From positions 124,001-188,000 of the forward strand of contig NZ_MKUD01000010.1 in NCBI RefSeq assembly GCF_001898575.1: 64,000 nucleotides of DNA, written 5' to 3'. Positions 48,470-57,810 of this stretch are shown one piece after another. The position numbers and the translations under genes are program-made. Position 1 is the first letter of the stretch. Each line of letters starts with the position of its first letter. Below the pieces are notes generated by a model. The model worked only from the letters and a program-made list of their open reading frames with translations, had not been told where the DNA came from and did no database searches. Origin of the DNA: Spirosoma sp. 48-14. GTDB lineage: Bacteria; Bacteroidota; Bacteroidia; Cytophagales; Spirosomataceae.

Positions 48470-48526
48470 CCGCAGGGAGGAATCTCAACGTTGATGCTTG
48501 AACTAGTTTGAGATTCTCCTCTGCGG
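48470..48526. repeat. Imperfect 19-bp inverted repeat in susD-pheA intergenic region
   Basis: ccgcagggaggaatctcaa ... ttgagattctcctctgcgg (3 mismatches), preceded by ttttttgtcatgccag. Confidence 0.65.
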
Positions 48527-48574
48527 TCAATGATCGCTTCGTCTAAAAAGTTTGAACAGCGTCAAGGATAAAGT

Positions 48575-48604
48575 TTGCAGGAGGCAACCCGTAATGTACT
48601 TTTG
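48575..48604 (+). promoter_or_regulatory. Bacteroidota-type promoter immediately upstream of pheA
   Basis: TTG (48575-48577, within TTTG 48574-48577) - N19 - TACTTTTG (48597-48604). Confidence 0.65.
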
Positions 48605-48614
48605 TGAATTAAGC

Positions 48615-49697
48615 ATGGCCATAATGACATTAGAAACCCTTCGTAACCAAATCGACTCTCTCGACGATCAGCTTCTGACGCTCCTCAATCAGCGCATGGA
48701 ACTGGTTCGTCAGGTAGGCGAGTTAAAACGTTCAACCAACGCCGTTATCTACCGGCCCGAACGAGAAAAGCAGATCATTGATCGACTACATGAGCAGAAC
48801 AACGGATTGTTGAATCGCCCGGCTATTGAAGCTATATTCCTGGAAATTTTTGCCGTTTCGCGAAACCTGGAATTACCCGAACGAGTGGCTTATTTAGGCC
48901 CGGAGGGGAGTTTCACCCATCAGGCTGCCGAAAGTCGGTTTGGCGCGATGAGTACCTATCTGGCTCTGCCTAATATTCGGTCGGTATTCGAAAGTGTCGA
49001 AACGGGACGGGTTCGCTTTGGCGTTGTGCCCATTGAAAACAATCAGGAGGGCGTTGTGGAAGAGGCTATCGATTTGCTGCTGGAAAAAGACCTGCGGATT
49101 GCGGCCGAGATTCAGATTCCCGTTCATTTTACATTTGCCACAAAGGCTGAGAACCTGGCCGATATTACCCATATCTACTCGAAAGATATTGCCTTCGGTC
49201 AATGCAGCCGGTTCCTGCATGACTATTTTGACGGGCTCAGCCCTGAGCTGGTTCCTGTCGAATCCACCTCAAAAGCAGCTAAACTGGCCTCGCAACAACC
49301 GACTGCGGCTGCCGTTTGTTCGGGCATTGCGGCAAAGCTGTTTGATGTCCCCATTCTGTTCGACAATATTGAAAACAGCGATCTGAACCGAACCCGATTC
49401 CTGATCCTGGCGAAAGATTTTGTCAATCAACCTAGCGGGCACGATAAAACAACCCTGATTGCGAAGCTTCAGAATACGGATTCGCCGGGGGTACTGGCCG
49501 AATTTCTGCAGGAATTCAATGCTCGGCGGATCAATCTGACGAAAATTGAAAGCCGCCCTTTGCGTGAAGGCGCTACATTCCGCTACTGGTTTTTGCTGGA
49601 ATGCGAAGGTCACGCCAACGACCCCGATTTACAGGAAATTCTGAACCATCATGCGGCCGAAGTGAAGTGGCTGGGTAGCTATGTACGGGTCGCCTAG
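48615..49697 (+). CDS. pheA: Bifunctional chorismate mutase/prephenate dehydratase
   Basis: CM domain LETLRNQIDSLDDQLLTLLNQRMELVRQVGELKR; PDT domain VAYLGPEGSFTHQAAESRFG; ACT domain with ESRP motif KIESRPLREG. Start 48615 or 48624 rather than 48552, based on the promoter. Confidence 0.93.
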   Translation: MAIMTLETLRNQIDSLDDQLLTLLNQRMELVRQVGELKRSTNAVIYRPEREKQIIDRLHEQNNGLLNRPAIEAIFLEIFAVSRNLELPERVAYLGPEGSFTHQAAESRFGAMSTYLALPNIRSVFESVETGRVRFGVVPIENNQEGVVEEAIDLLLEKDLRIAAEIQIPVHFTFATKAENLADITHIYSKDIAFGQCSRFLHDYFDGLSPELVPVESTSKAAKLASQQPTAAAVCSGIAAKLFDVPILFDNIENSDLNRTRFLILAKDFVNQPSGHDKTTLIAKLQNTDSPGVLAEFLQEFNARRINLTKIESRPLREGATFRYWFLLECEGHANDPDLQEILNHHAAEVKWLGSYVRVA

Positions 49698-49869
49698 TTG
49701 TAGTTGTTGACGGTCATTATTGGGTTTGTAGCCATTGCACAAGAATGGCACAACGCATAATAACGTATGACCTGCAATGACAATCAAATGACGAATAACC
49801 CTGTTTCCAGTAGCAAGAAATCCCCGTTGATTGCTGTAACTTTTTCGGTCTAAAATTGCTTATAGAGGC

Positions 49870-50562
49870 ATGGAATCGAACGATAAAACAGAGCGAATAG
49901 TCGAAGCCCGGATGAAACTCAAACGTCGCTTTGAGGAGAAAATGGCACAGACCCCATCCATGACCGATGAAAAGCCAAGAGGCTCAGGCCCAGACAATCG
50001 ACATGGGATGCCAACGGTTCCGGTAGGGCAGACAGTCACCACAAAATGGCCTGTACTGGATTTGGGTTATCAGCCCAATATTCCGCTTGATAAATGGCAG
50101 TTAGCGATCGATGGCGAAGTGAACCATCCGGTTCGGCTCAAATGGGAGGATTTTCTGGCATTACCACAAGTAGAAGATACGAGTGATTTTCATTGCGTAA
50201 CCACCTGGTCGCGGCTGGATATTCCGTGGGTAGGGGTTCGATTTATGGATTTAGCCGCCCTGGTTGACCCGAAAGGAACAGCCACGCATGTGATGTGTTA
50301 CGGCTACGATGGGTACTCGACCAACGTATCGCTCGAAGAAGCCCTTAAGCCTGATGTGCTGCTGGTGCATACCGCCGATGGCCAACCGTTACCGCGTGAA
50401 CATGGTGGCCCGTTGCGGATGATTACCCCCCAACTGTATGCCTGGAAAGGAGCGAAGTGGATTAAACGCATCGAGTTTTTACCGAAAAACCAACTCGGAT
50501 TCTGGGAAGAACGTGGCTATTCGAATACGGCCTACCCCTGGCGAAACGACCGCTATTCTTGA
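49870..50562 (+). CDS. Sulfite oxidase-like molybdopterin-dependent oxidoreductase (YuiH type)
   Basis: WQLAIDGEVNHPVRLKWEDFLALPQVEDTSDFHCVTTWSRLDIPWVGVRF, HGGPLRMITPQLYAWKGAKWIKRIEF. Confidence 0.9.
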   Translation: MESNDKTERIVEARMKLKRRFEEKMAQTPSMTDEKPRGSGPDNRHGMPTVPVGQTVTTKWPVLDLGYQPNIPLDKWQLAIDGEVNHPVRLKWEDFLALPQVEDTSDFHCVTTWSRLDIPWVGVRFMDLAALVDPKGTATHVMCYGYDGYSTNVSLEEALKPDVLLVHTADGQPLPREHGGPLRMITPQLYAWKGAKWIKRIEFLPKNQLGFWEERGYSNTAYPWRNDRYS

Positions 50563-50576
50563 AATATAAACTGAGT

Positions 50577-50623
50577 AAAACGAAACTCCCCGAACGTGTA
50601 AAGCTTTCGGGGAGTTTCGTTTT
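50577..50623. terminator. Hairpin terminator with 18-bp perfect arms
   Basis: aaaacgaaactccccgaa ... ttcggggagtttcgtttt, between convergent genes. Confidence 0.88.
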
Positions 50624-50656
50624 ATTACGGCTGAAGTCGATTGCAAGATGGTTCCC

Positions 50657-51739
50657 TTAAATCATTAATAGTCGCCAGATGCCGGAAATAAGCAATAAAA
50701 GAATGGCTGCCGGTGTCAGTACCTTCCAGCAAAGGAACATCATCTGATCGACCCGGACGCGCGGGAAAGTCCAGCGTACCCACATCTGAATCAGGACGGC
50801 GAAAAAGGCTTTCGACAACAGCCAGAAGCCGCCTGTAATATGCCCCCACACACTGCCCGGCGTGCCACTTGTCCAGTCGGCCAGCCGAAGCGGGCCAATG
50901 TTAGGAAATGGTGTATTCCAGCTTCCCAAAAACAGAACGGCACCCAGAAACGATACCAGCAGCATCATGGCGTATTCGGACAGGTAAAGCAATGCAAATC
51001 GCATCCCGGAATATTCCGTATGAAATCCGGCGACGATTTCTGATTCACCCTCGGGCAGGTCGAACGGAGCCCGGTTACTTTCGGCCAGTGTACAGATGAA
51101 AAAGATGACGTAGGCAAAGAGCAAAAACGGATTCCGAAGGATGTTCCAGCTAAAAATACCGCCCCAGGTCGATACGTCGATGCCTAAGGCTTTTAGCCCA
51201 AACAAGTAGTTAGTCTCGTGTCCAAAAATTCCCTGCTGAAAACTAATGTCCTGTAAATTCAGGGTCTGGCATATCATCACCACACAAAGGATGGTCAGCC
51301 CAAGAGGAATTTCATAGGAAATAATCTGTGCTACGGACCGCATGGCCCCAAACAGTGAGTACTTATTGTTCGACCCCCAGCCCGCCATCAGGATGCCTAC
51401 CACATCGAATGAGACAATAGCCATCAGGTAAAAGACCCCAACATCGGCTTTAGATCCCTGGAAGTCAGGAGTTAGAGGGAGCACCGCGAAGCCCGCAAAG
51501 ACCGATGCAAAAATGATAGAGGGAGCCAGCAGAAATAACCGACGATCGGCGGCTGTAGGAACAATATCTTCTTTCTGAAGGAGCTTCAGCAAATCGGCGA
51601 AGAGTTGCAGCAGTCCCCATTTCCCGGTTTCCATAGGGCCAAGCCGGTCTTGCATAAAGGCCGATACTTTCCGTTCGGTATAAACCCCAACGACAACAAA
51701 GCCGGAAGCCATGGCCAGAAAAATAGGGAGCGCAAACAT
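50657..51739 (-). CDS. nuoH: NADH-quinone oxidoreductase subunit H
   Basis: ERKVSAFMQDRLGPMETGKWGLLQLFADLLKLLQKEDIVP, AESNRAPFDLPEGESEIVAGFHTEYSGMRFALLYLSEY, RWTFPRVRVDQMMFLCWK. Start at MFALPIF (51739). Confidence 0.95.
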   Translation of the reverse strand: MFALPIFLAMASGFVVVGVYTERKVSAFMQDRLGPMETGKWGLLQLFADLLKLLQKEDIVPTAADRRLFLLAPSIIFASVFAGFAVLPLTPDFQGSKADVGVFYLMAIVSFDVVGILMAGWGSNNKYSLFGAMRSVAQIISYEIPLGLTILCVVMICQTLNLQDISFQQGIFGHETNYLFGLKALGIDVSTWGGIFSWNILRNPFLLFAYVIFFICTLAESNRAPFDLPEGESEIVAGFHTEYSGMRFALLYLSEYAMMLLVSFLGAVLFLGSWNTPFPNIGPLRLADWTSGTPGSVWGHITGGFWLLSKAFFAVLIQMWVRWTFPRVRVDQMMFLCWKVLTPAAILLLLISGIWRLLMI

Positions 51740-51836
51740 GCTATAAATGACTGAATTGTTAAATGATTGAATTGAGGAATGGAAGGTAAGCGTAAGCCTA
51801 TTCAATCATTCATCAATTCAATCATTCAATCATTAA

Positions 51837-53336
51837 TTAAAACTCGGCTGTTTTTGGGGCTCTGGGGAATGGGATGACATCGCGGATATTGCCCATGCCC
51901 GTAACGAACAGAACCAGACGTTCGAAACCTAATCCAAAACCAGCGTGGGGAGCGGTGCCGAAGCGACGCGTATCCAGATACCACCAGATGGCTTCGGGAT
52001 CAATCCCCACTTCCTGCATTCGAGCAACCAGTTTATCCAGATCCTCTTCCCGTTGTGAACCCCCAATGATTTCACCAATGCCGGGGAACAGGACGTCCAT
52101 AGCCCGAACAGTAGGGCCAAAAACCTCCCCGCGGGCGTTGGTAGCGGGTTCAACATCCTGTTTCATATAGAACGCCTTAATGGCACGCGGGTAGTTGGTC
52201 AGAATAACGGGTTTCTTGAAATGCTTTTCGACCAGATACCGCTCATGTTCCGACTGAAGATCAATCCCCCATTTTACCTCAAACTGGAACTGACCTTTCT
52301 TGGCGGGTTTCGAATTCATCAGAATATCGACCGCTTCGGTATAGGTGAGCCGCACAAACTCGTTGTTAATCACAAACTGGAGTTTTTCAAGCAGGCCCAG
52401 CTCACTCTGCTCTTCTTTCTTTTTGGTTTTTTCCTCCTCCTTGAGTCGGTTGTCCAGAAAAGCCAGATCATCGGCACAGTGCTGAAGAGCGTATCGAATA
52501 ACGGTTTTGACGAAATCCTCAGCCAGGTTCATGTTATCTTTCAGTTCATAGAACGCCATTTCGGGCTCAATCATCCAGAACTCGGCCAGGTGACGGGTCG
52601 TATTGGAGTTTTCAGCGCGGAACGTGGGACCGAAGGTGTAAATCTTACCCAGCGCCATAGCACCTAATTCGCCTTCCAACTGTCCTGATACGGTCAGGTT
52701 TGTTTCGCGGCCAAAGAAGTCCTGGTTATAATCAACTTTGCCGTCTTCAGTTAGCGGAGGTTTGATTGCATCAAGCGTGGTTACCCGAAACATTTCACCA
52801 GCCCCTTCAGCATCTGAAGCGGTTATTATAGGGGTATTGAGGTAGAAAAAACCGTTGTCGTTGAAGTATTTATGAATGGCAAAGGCCAATGCATGCCGAA
52901 TGCGCAGAATCGCACTGAACGTGTTGGTTCGGGGGCGCAGGTGAGCAATTTCCCGTAAAAACTCCAGCGAGTGCCGTTTGGGTTGAAGCGGATACTTTTC
53001 AGGATCAGCCGTACCGTAAATGACAACATCGGTAATTTTAACTTCTATCGCCTGCCCCGACCCCTGCGACTCCACAATTTGCCCTGTAATAGCCAGGCAG
53101 GAACCTGTCGTGATGAGTTTGAGCGTGTCTTCGGGAAGCTGGCCAGCCTCGGCTACCGCCTGAATATTCTGTATGGTAGAGCCATCGTTAAGAGCGATGA
53201 AAACGGCGTTCTTACTTTCACGTTTTGTACGAACCCAGCCCTTTACGGTCACGGTAGTGCCAACAGGCGAATCCATGCGGGACGAATCCACGCCAGAAGA
53301 AGCTTTCAATAACTGCTTTATCGGTAAGTAACTCAT
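51837..53336 (-). CDS. asnS: Asparaginyl-tRNA synthetase
   Basis: OB-fold N-terminus; class II motifs ([51 protein letters not shown]). Start at [10 protein letters not shown] (53336). Confidence 0.95.
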   Translation of the reverse strand: MSYLPIKQLLKASSGVDSSRMDSPVGTTVTVKGWVRTKRESKNAVFIALNDGSTIQNIQAVAEAGQLPEDTLKLITTGSCLAITGQIVESQGSGQAIEVKITDVVIYGTADPEKYPLQPKRHSLEFLREIAHLRPRTNTFSAILRIRHALAFAIHKYFNDNGFFYLNTPIITASDAEGAGEMFRVTTLDAIKPPLTEDGKVDYNQDFFGRETNLTVSGQLEGELGAMALGKIYTFGPTFRAENSNTTRHLAEFWMIEPEMAFYELKDNMNLAEDFVKTVIRYALQHCADDLAFLDNRLKEEEKTKKKEEQSELGLLEKLQFVINNEFVRLTYTEAVDILMNSKPAKKGQFQFEVKWGIDLQSEHERYLVEKHFKKPVILTNYPRAIKAFYMKQDVEPATNARGEVFGPTVRAMDVLFPGIGEIIGGSQREEDLDKLVARMQEVGIDPEAIWWYLDTRRFGTAPHAGFGLGFERLVLFVTGMGNIRDVIPFPRAPKTAEF

Positions 53337-53502
53337 ACTAAAATGGGGACCCTGTAATGATTGTGGTCGCAAAAGTACGGATTGTCGGTTGAATAGCCGA
53401 TAAACAATTTTAATCCGTAAAATCACAAGAGTGTAGGTCAGGGGTGATTACGGCCTTATTTTTGCGTTAATTGAGACAACATACCCACATACTTGAGACA
53501 CC

Positions 53503-54009
53503 ATGCCGATAACGTTGTATATCGTTCGCCACGCAAAAGCAGAAGACCGGGCCATGTTTATGACTGATCATGACCGACAGCTTACTGCGGATGGCATCAT
53601 TGCTGCTGCCCGAATGGGGCGCTACCTTCATGAAAAATCTGTATTGCCAGATGTGATTATCAGCAGCACAGCCCCTCGTGCTAAAGACACAGCAAAAGTA
53701 ATTGCCGAACAAACCGGATTTGATACCGCCCGAATCGAGCTGAATCAGTTTCTGTACGAGGGAGGGCCAAAGGCTTATCTGGCCGCTTTGAATCGGCTAC
53801 CCGCTACCGTCCAGACGGCCATGATCGTGGGACATAACCCTGATGTGTCGTATCTCGGCGAATTCCTGACGCACAAGGATATTGGTTCCATGAGTAAAGG
53901 CGCTGTGTTAGCTATTACTTTCGGCAATCTGAACTGGGCTGAAATTTCTGGCCGAACCGGAAGCTTGGAATTTCAAATTGGTCCCAAGCAATTGCCAATT
54001 AATGAATAA
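53503..54009 (+). CDS. SixA-like histidine phosphatase family protein
   Basis: LYIVRHAKAEDRAMFMTDHDRQLTADG (RHG motif), MIVGHNPDVSYLGEFL. Confidence 0.9.
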   Translation: MPITLYIVRHAKAEDRAMFMTDHDRQLTADGIIAAARMGRYLHEKSVLPDVIISSTAPRAKDTAKVIAEQTGFDTARIELNQFLYEGGPKAYLAALNRLPATVQTAMIVGHNPDVSYLGEFLTHKDIGSMSKGAVLAITFGNLNWAEISGRTGSLEFQIGPKQLPINE

Positions 54010-54091
54010 TGTAAAATGTATTATGAACACTGGTGGCTGAAGGGCCAATCATGAATCATATAATAAACGTCATTGTCCATTTTCTTGATTA

Positions 54092-54283
54092 ATGAATCGC
54101 AATCGTCGGATATTCGTAATTGTTTTTATTGCATTCACAACCCTTGTGATCTTGTTTACCATTGATATGGCCCGTCGCACAACGGCTCCCTGGAATAAGC
54201 GTCGGGAGGTTGAACGGGCGTTGCCACCCAAGGATGGTACCGTTGCCGATACCATGGCGACAGATACACTGCTTAACCCCTGA
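54092..54283 (+). CDS. Small single-TM hypothetical protein
   Basis: 63 aa, NRRIFVIVFIAFTTLVILFTIDMARR then a charged tail; in line with the VOC gene. Confidence 0.55.
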   Translation: MNRNRRIFVIVFIAFTTLVILFTIDMARRTTAPWNKRREVERALPPKDGTVADTMATDTLLNP

Positions 54284-54289
54284 TTCGCT

Positions 54290-54679
54290 ATGCTGCAACT
54301 GAGTGCTGTTCATCACATTGCCATTATCTGTTCCGACTATGAACGGTCGAAGCAGTTTTATACGGAGATACTGGGGTTTACGATACTGGGCGAATATTAT
54401 CGAGCTGAACGGCAGTCGTATAAACTGGATCTGGCGTTGAATGGCAGCTACCTGATTGAGCTTTTCTCGTTTCCTGAACCACCCAAACGGCCGTCCAGAC
54501 CTGAAGCTGCCGGGCTGCGCCATCTTGCCTTTGCCGTGGCTGATCTGGATGATGCTATTCAACATCTGAACGAACAGGGAGTAGCAACGGAACCCATTCG
54601 CGTTGACGAACATACGGGGTGTCGGTTCACCTTCTTTGCCGACCCGGATGCACTACCGCTGGAGTTGTATGAATTGTAG
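54290..54679 (+). CDS. VOC family (glyoxalase I-like) protein
   Basis: LSAVHHIAIICSDYERSKQFYTEILGFTILGEYYR, GLRHLAFAVADLDDAIQHL, FFADPDALPLELYEL. Confidence 0.92.
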   Translation: MLQLSAVHHIAIICSDYERSKQFYTEILGFTILGEYYRAERQSYKLDLALNGSYLIELFSFPEPPKRPSRPEAAGLRHLAFAVADLDDAIQHLNEQGVATEPIRVDEHTGCRFTFFADPDALPLELYEL

Positions 54680-54816
54680 AGACGCATCCTTGCGTCTCCT
54701 GACCGGATGGCTCGTTTAATCAGAAACGTTATGGCTGACGCGTATGAGACGCAGTTGTTGACGTGTATGAGACGCAATTGCTGACGCATATGAGACGCCA
54801 GGTATGGCGTCTCTAC
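54676..54816. repeat. GAGACGC repeat cluster: three tandem 23-bp units inside an inverted GTAGAGACGC pair
   Basis: gtagagacgc (54676-54685) and gcgtctctac (54807-54816) flank units starting at 54734, 54757 and 54780 (gctgacgcgtatgagacgcagtt and variants). Confidence 0.88.
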
Positions 54817-56006
54817 ATGAGTGTCTCACTTAATACCTCAACTAGAGCGTCAACGTCATTGGCATCGTTGTATACATGCGGAGCAATGCGTAGGACGCGG
54901 GCACGGGCCGAAACGGAAACATTCTTTTTTAAAAGCGCTTGTTGAACGGTCATAGGATCGGTCTGCTCGGGGAGCCATAACCCTACCAGATGATGGCTAC
55001 GGCCGGTGGTATCGCTTTCGGGTTCGATGCGGCATCCGAATTTCTCAAGAATAGGCCAGGCATCGGCCAGTAAGGTCTTTGCGTAAGCCTGAATACGGGA
55101 GGGTTGCCAGTCGATAAGTTGGGTTAAGGCGGTCTCAAGCATGGGCATTTGCAGGAAATGCGTATGTTCTCCAACGTTATACCGATACGCTTTTGGCCGA
55201 TAAACCGGCTGATAGTCCATTAATTTATGAAACTGATTGCTATCGAGCCGACTCATCCAACTTTCTTCCAGCGGAATCCCCTCATCGAATGCTGAGCCGA
55301 AATAGGCTAGCCCCATTGAGTAAGGCCCCATCAGCCATTTGTATCCCGCACAAACAACTGCGTCGGGTTGAATAGCTTCCAGATCGAAAGGGAGTGCGCC
55401 TATCGCCTGAGTACCATCGATCACCAGCCAGGAACCTACATTTCTGACCCGTTTGCTGATAGTTTCCAGATCGAATCGGATACCATACATCCAATGAACG
55501 GGAGGCACAACCACCAGTGCTGTATTGGCATCAATAGCATCCAGCAGCCGCTGATTCCAAAGCTCGCTTTTCGGGAATTCAGCAGGCATAGCTACGGTCA
55601 CGACTGTTAAACCAAGCTCGGTACATACACGATCCCAGGCGTAGACATCACTCGGAAATTCATCGCTGATCATCACAATTTTCTGACCGGCCCGGATGCC
55701 TGATTTTCGATGGAGGTTACGAGCTACTACGCCCATACCATAAGAAACCGATGGGACTACGGCGATGCGTTCGGGGTCAGGATTATTGATCAATTCAGAA
55801 AAAAGAGCCCGTACACGAACAGCACCCGTAAAAAAATCGTCGGGTTTTAAGCCAAACGGATCGGCCTGTTGACTGAGAGCTGTATGGCCCGCCTGTTCAA
55901 CGGCTCGACTAAATGGAGCGCGGGTAGCACAATTCAGGTAATGAATAGGTTGCGGTAAACTAAACTGATGCTTTTGCGAGCCAAGTGGAGTTGTGTTGAT
56001 GAGCAT
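54813..56006 (-). CDS. Class V aminotransferase family protein
   Basis: SVSYGMGVVARNL, LVIDGTQAIGALPFDLEAIQPDAVVCAGYKWLMGPYSMGLAYF (PLP Lys region). Confidence 0.88.
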   Translation of the reverse strand: MLINTTPLGSQKHQFSLPQPIHYLNCATRAPFSRAVEQAGHTALSQQADPFGLKPDDFFTGAVRVRALFSELINNPDPERIAVVPSVSYGMGVVARNLHRKSGIRAGQKIVMISDEFPSDVYAWDRVCTELGLTVVTVAMPAEFPKSELWNQRLLDAIDANTALVVVPPVHWMYGIRFDLETISKRVRNVGSWLVIDGTQAIGALPFDLEAIQPDAVVCAGYKWLMGPYSMGLAYFGSAFDEGIPLEESWMSRLDSNQFHKLMDYQPVYRPKAYRYNVGEHTHFLQMPMLETALTQLIDWQPSRIQAYAKTLLADAWPILEKFGCRIEPESDTTGRSHHLVGLWLPEQTDPMTVQQALLKKNVSVSARARVLRIAPHVYNDANDVDALVEVLSETLM

Positions 56007-56081
56007 ATAAAAGTTGATCGCTGAAAAAATTGGCACGGGGTTTGTAAAGACGTAAATGAAACCTAAAATCTACCCCATAAA

Positions 56082-56618
56082 ATGACTACATTACTAGGCA
56101 TTGGCTCCCGTGTTCGTCACGAAGAATTTGGTGATGGCGTTGTCATCAACCTAAAAGCCAATGGCTATACAATTACGTTTATCGAGCATGGTGTGAAGGT
56201 AATCAAATTCGACACACCACTCAGTATCCTTGAAGCGTTGGAACCCGATGGTGACCTGGTTAGTCTGTTCGATGTTGAACAGTCACTCACTCGGGTTCTT
56301 CAGCGCTGGGTCGATCAGACGGAAATTGTCCCGCTCGGCGATAAATGGAAAGGCGGCAAACTTATCCTGAAACCCGGTCGGGCCGATCTGGCACAAAAAG
56401 AAATGCCTATTGATGCATTCTTCCATAAAGTCGTGATGGTGCGCGACCGTCTTCGGGTACTCGAACAGCGGGTAAATGCCAGTGCCCTCGATGACGAAGA
56501 GAAGATCAATATTCAACAATATATCACCCGGATTTACGGTAGTCTGACTTCGTTCAACTTACTGTTTAAGAATCAGAATCAGCAATTCGTGGGTGAAAAG
56601 TCATTGGCTGATGCTTAG
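56082..56618 (+). CDS. Hypothetical protein with N-terminal tudor/SH3-like segment
   Basis: LGIGSRVRHEEFGDGVVINLKANGYTITFIEHGVKVIKFDTPLSILE; 178 aa, well-formed ORF. Confidence 0.7.
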   Translation: MTTLLGIGSRVRHEEFGDGVVINLKANGYTITFIEHGVKVIKFDTPLSILEALEPDGDLVSLFDVEQSLTRVLQRWVDQTEIVPLGDKWKGGKLILKPGRADLAQKEMPIDAFFHKVVMVRDRLRVLEQRVNASALDDEEKINIQQYITRIYGSLTSFNLLFKNQNQQFVGEKSLADA

Positions 56619-56680
56619 CGATAACGCTCGGTCAAAACACAACTATTTCATATAGTTTTGGGTTAGTTAGATTGGAGGCT

Positions 56681-56705
56681 CCCCGCTACTGTTTCAGTGG
56701 CGGGG
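56681..56705 (+). terminator. Terminator (ccccgc..gcgggg stem followed by T run)
   Basis: ccccgctactgtttcagtggcggggactttttttt. Confidence 0.75.
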
Positions 56706-56711
56706 ACTTTT

Positions 56712-56795
56712 TTTAAAGAGCGAAAGAGTGAAAGAGCGGAATGCTGGCGCATACCATTTTCACTCTTTCGCTCATTCGCTCTTTCGCTCTTTAAA
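56712..56795. repeat. Low-complexity inverted repeat (GAAAGAGCG arms) overlapping the xerD 3' end, with GGAATGCTGGCGC core
   Basis: tttaaagagcgaaagag (56712-56728) / ctctttcgctctttaaa (56779-56795). Confidence 0.82.
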
Positions 56796-57695
56796 TCCCC
56801 TGGCTCTTGGATGATACTCCCGTAGGGTTTGCTGGAGATAGTCACGGTCGAGGTGGGTGTAGATTTCAGTGGTAGTGATGGATTCGTGACCAAGCATTTG
56901 CTGAACGGCCCGTAGGTCGGCCCCGCCTTCGATGAGGTGAGTGGCAAAGGAGTGTCGGAAGGTGTGCGGACTGATCGTTTTTTTGATCCCGGTCTCGGTT
57001 GCTAGTTTTTTTATGGTTGTAAATACCGAAATACGCGAAAGCTGTTTCCCACGTAAATTCAAAAATATAGTGTCCTCATCGCCTTTTTGCACATCCAACT
57101 GACTGCGTACGTGCTGTATATAGAGCCGCGTATAGTGCATGGCGTCGTCGCCGATGGGAACCAGCCGAACTTTGTCGCCCTTGCCCAGCACCCGGATGAA
57201 GCCCGCATCGAAAAAGCAGTTGGTCAGGCGCAGATTGAGTAATTCAGAAACCCGAAGCCCGGAACTGTAGAGGACTTCGAGCATCGCCCGATCGCGAGTG
57301 CCGCCCGGTGTTGAAAGGTCAATAGCGCTCAGAATGGCTTCTACTTCTGGGAAACTTAGGGTGTCAGGTAGTTGACGCCCCAGTTTAGGCCCCTTGAGCT
57401 GCTGAGTTGGGTCGTGCTGAATCAGATTTTCGAGGAGCAGGTATTTAAAAAAAGATTTTAATCCCGACAGCATCCGTCCCTGACTATGGGCTGACAAACC
57501 AAGTTCGCCCAGATACTTCAGAAAATTCATTAACTCTTTTTCGGTTACCTGCATGGGTGTACGGGCAGGATCGGTCAGAAGGATGTATTCGTACAGTTTC
57601 TCGGCGTCGTGCAGATACGCTTCTACCGAATTTTCGGCCAGCGATCGCTCCAGCTTGAGGTAGTTCTTAAAGGCGTTTATATAACTTTGCCACAT
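56772..57695 (-). CDS. xerD: Site-specific tyrosine recombinase XerD
   Basis: LYSSGLRVSELLNLRL, HTFRHSFATHLIEGGADLRAVQQMLGHESITTTEIYTHLDRDYLQQTLREYHPRA. Start at MWQSYINAFKNYL (57695). Confidence 0.93.
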   Translation of the reverse strand: MWQSYINAFKNYLKLERSLAENSVEAYLHDAEKLYEYILLTDPARTPMQVTEKELMNFLKYLGELGLSAHSQGRMLSGLKSFFKYLLLENLIQHDPTQQLKGPKLGRQLPDTLSFPEVEAILSAIDLSTPGGTRDRAMLEVLYSSGLRVSELLNLRLTNCFFDAGFIRVLGKGDKVRLVPIGDDAMHYTRLYIQHVRSQLDVQKGDEDTIFLNLRGKQLSRISVFTTIKKLATETGIKKTISPHTFRHSFATHLIEGGADLRAVQQMLGHESITTTEIYTHLDRDYLQQTLREYHPRARGFKERKSE

Positions 57696-57699
57696 AGGA

Positions 57700-57810
57700 T
57701 GGTGAATGAATAATGTTAAATGAATAATGGATATGCTAGCCTGCTGAGTTTGCCATTTTACATTATCCATTTTATATTATTCATTACTCATTATCCATTA
57801 TTCATTTAGT
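57700..57810. repeat. Low-complexity inverted repeat (AATGAATAATGGAT words) in xerD-aroQ divergent intergenic region
   Basis: aaatgaataatggat on the left, atccattattcattt on the right, plus partial repeats ttatattattcattactcattatcc. Confidence 0.75.
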
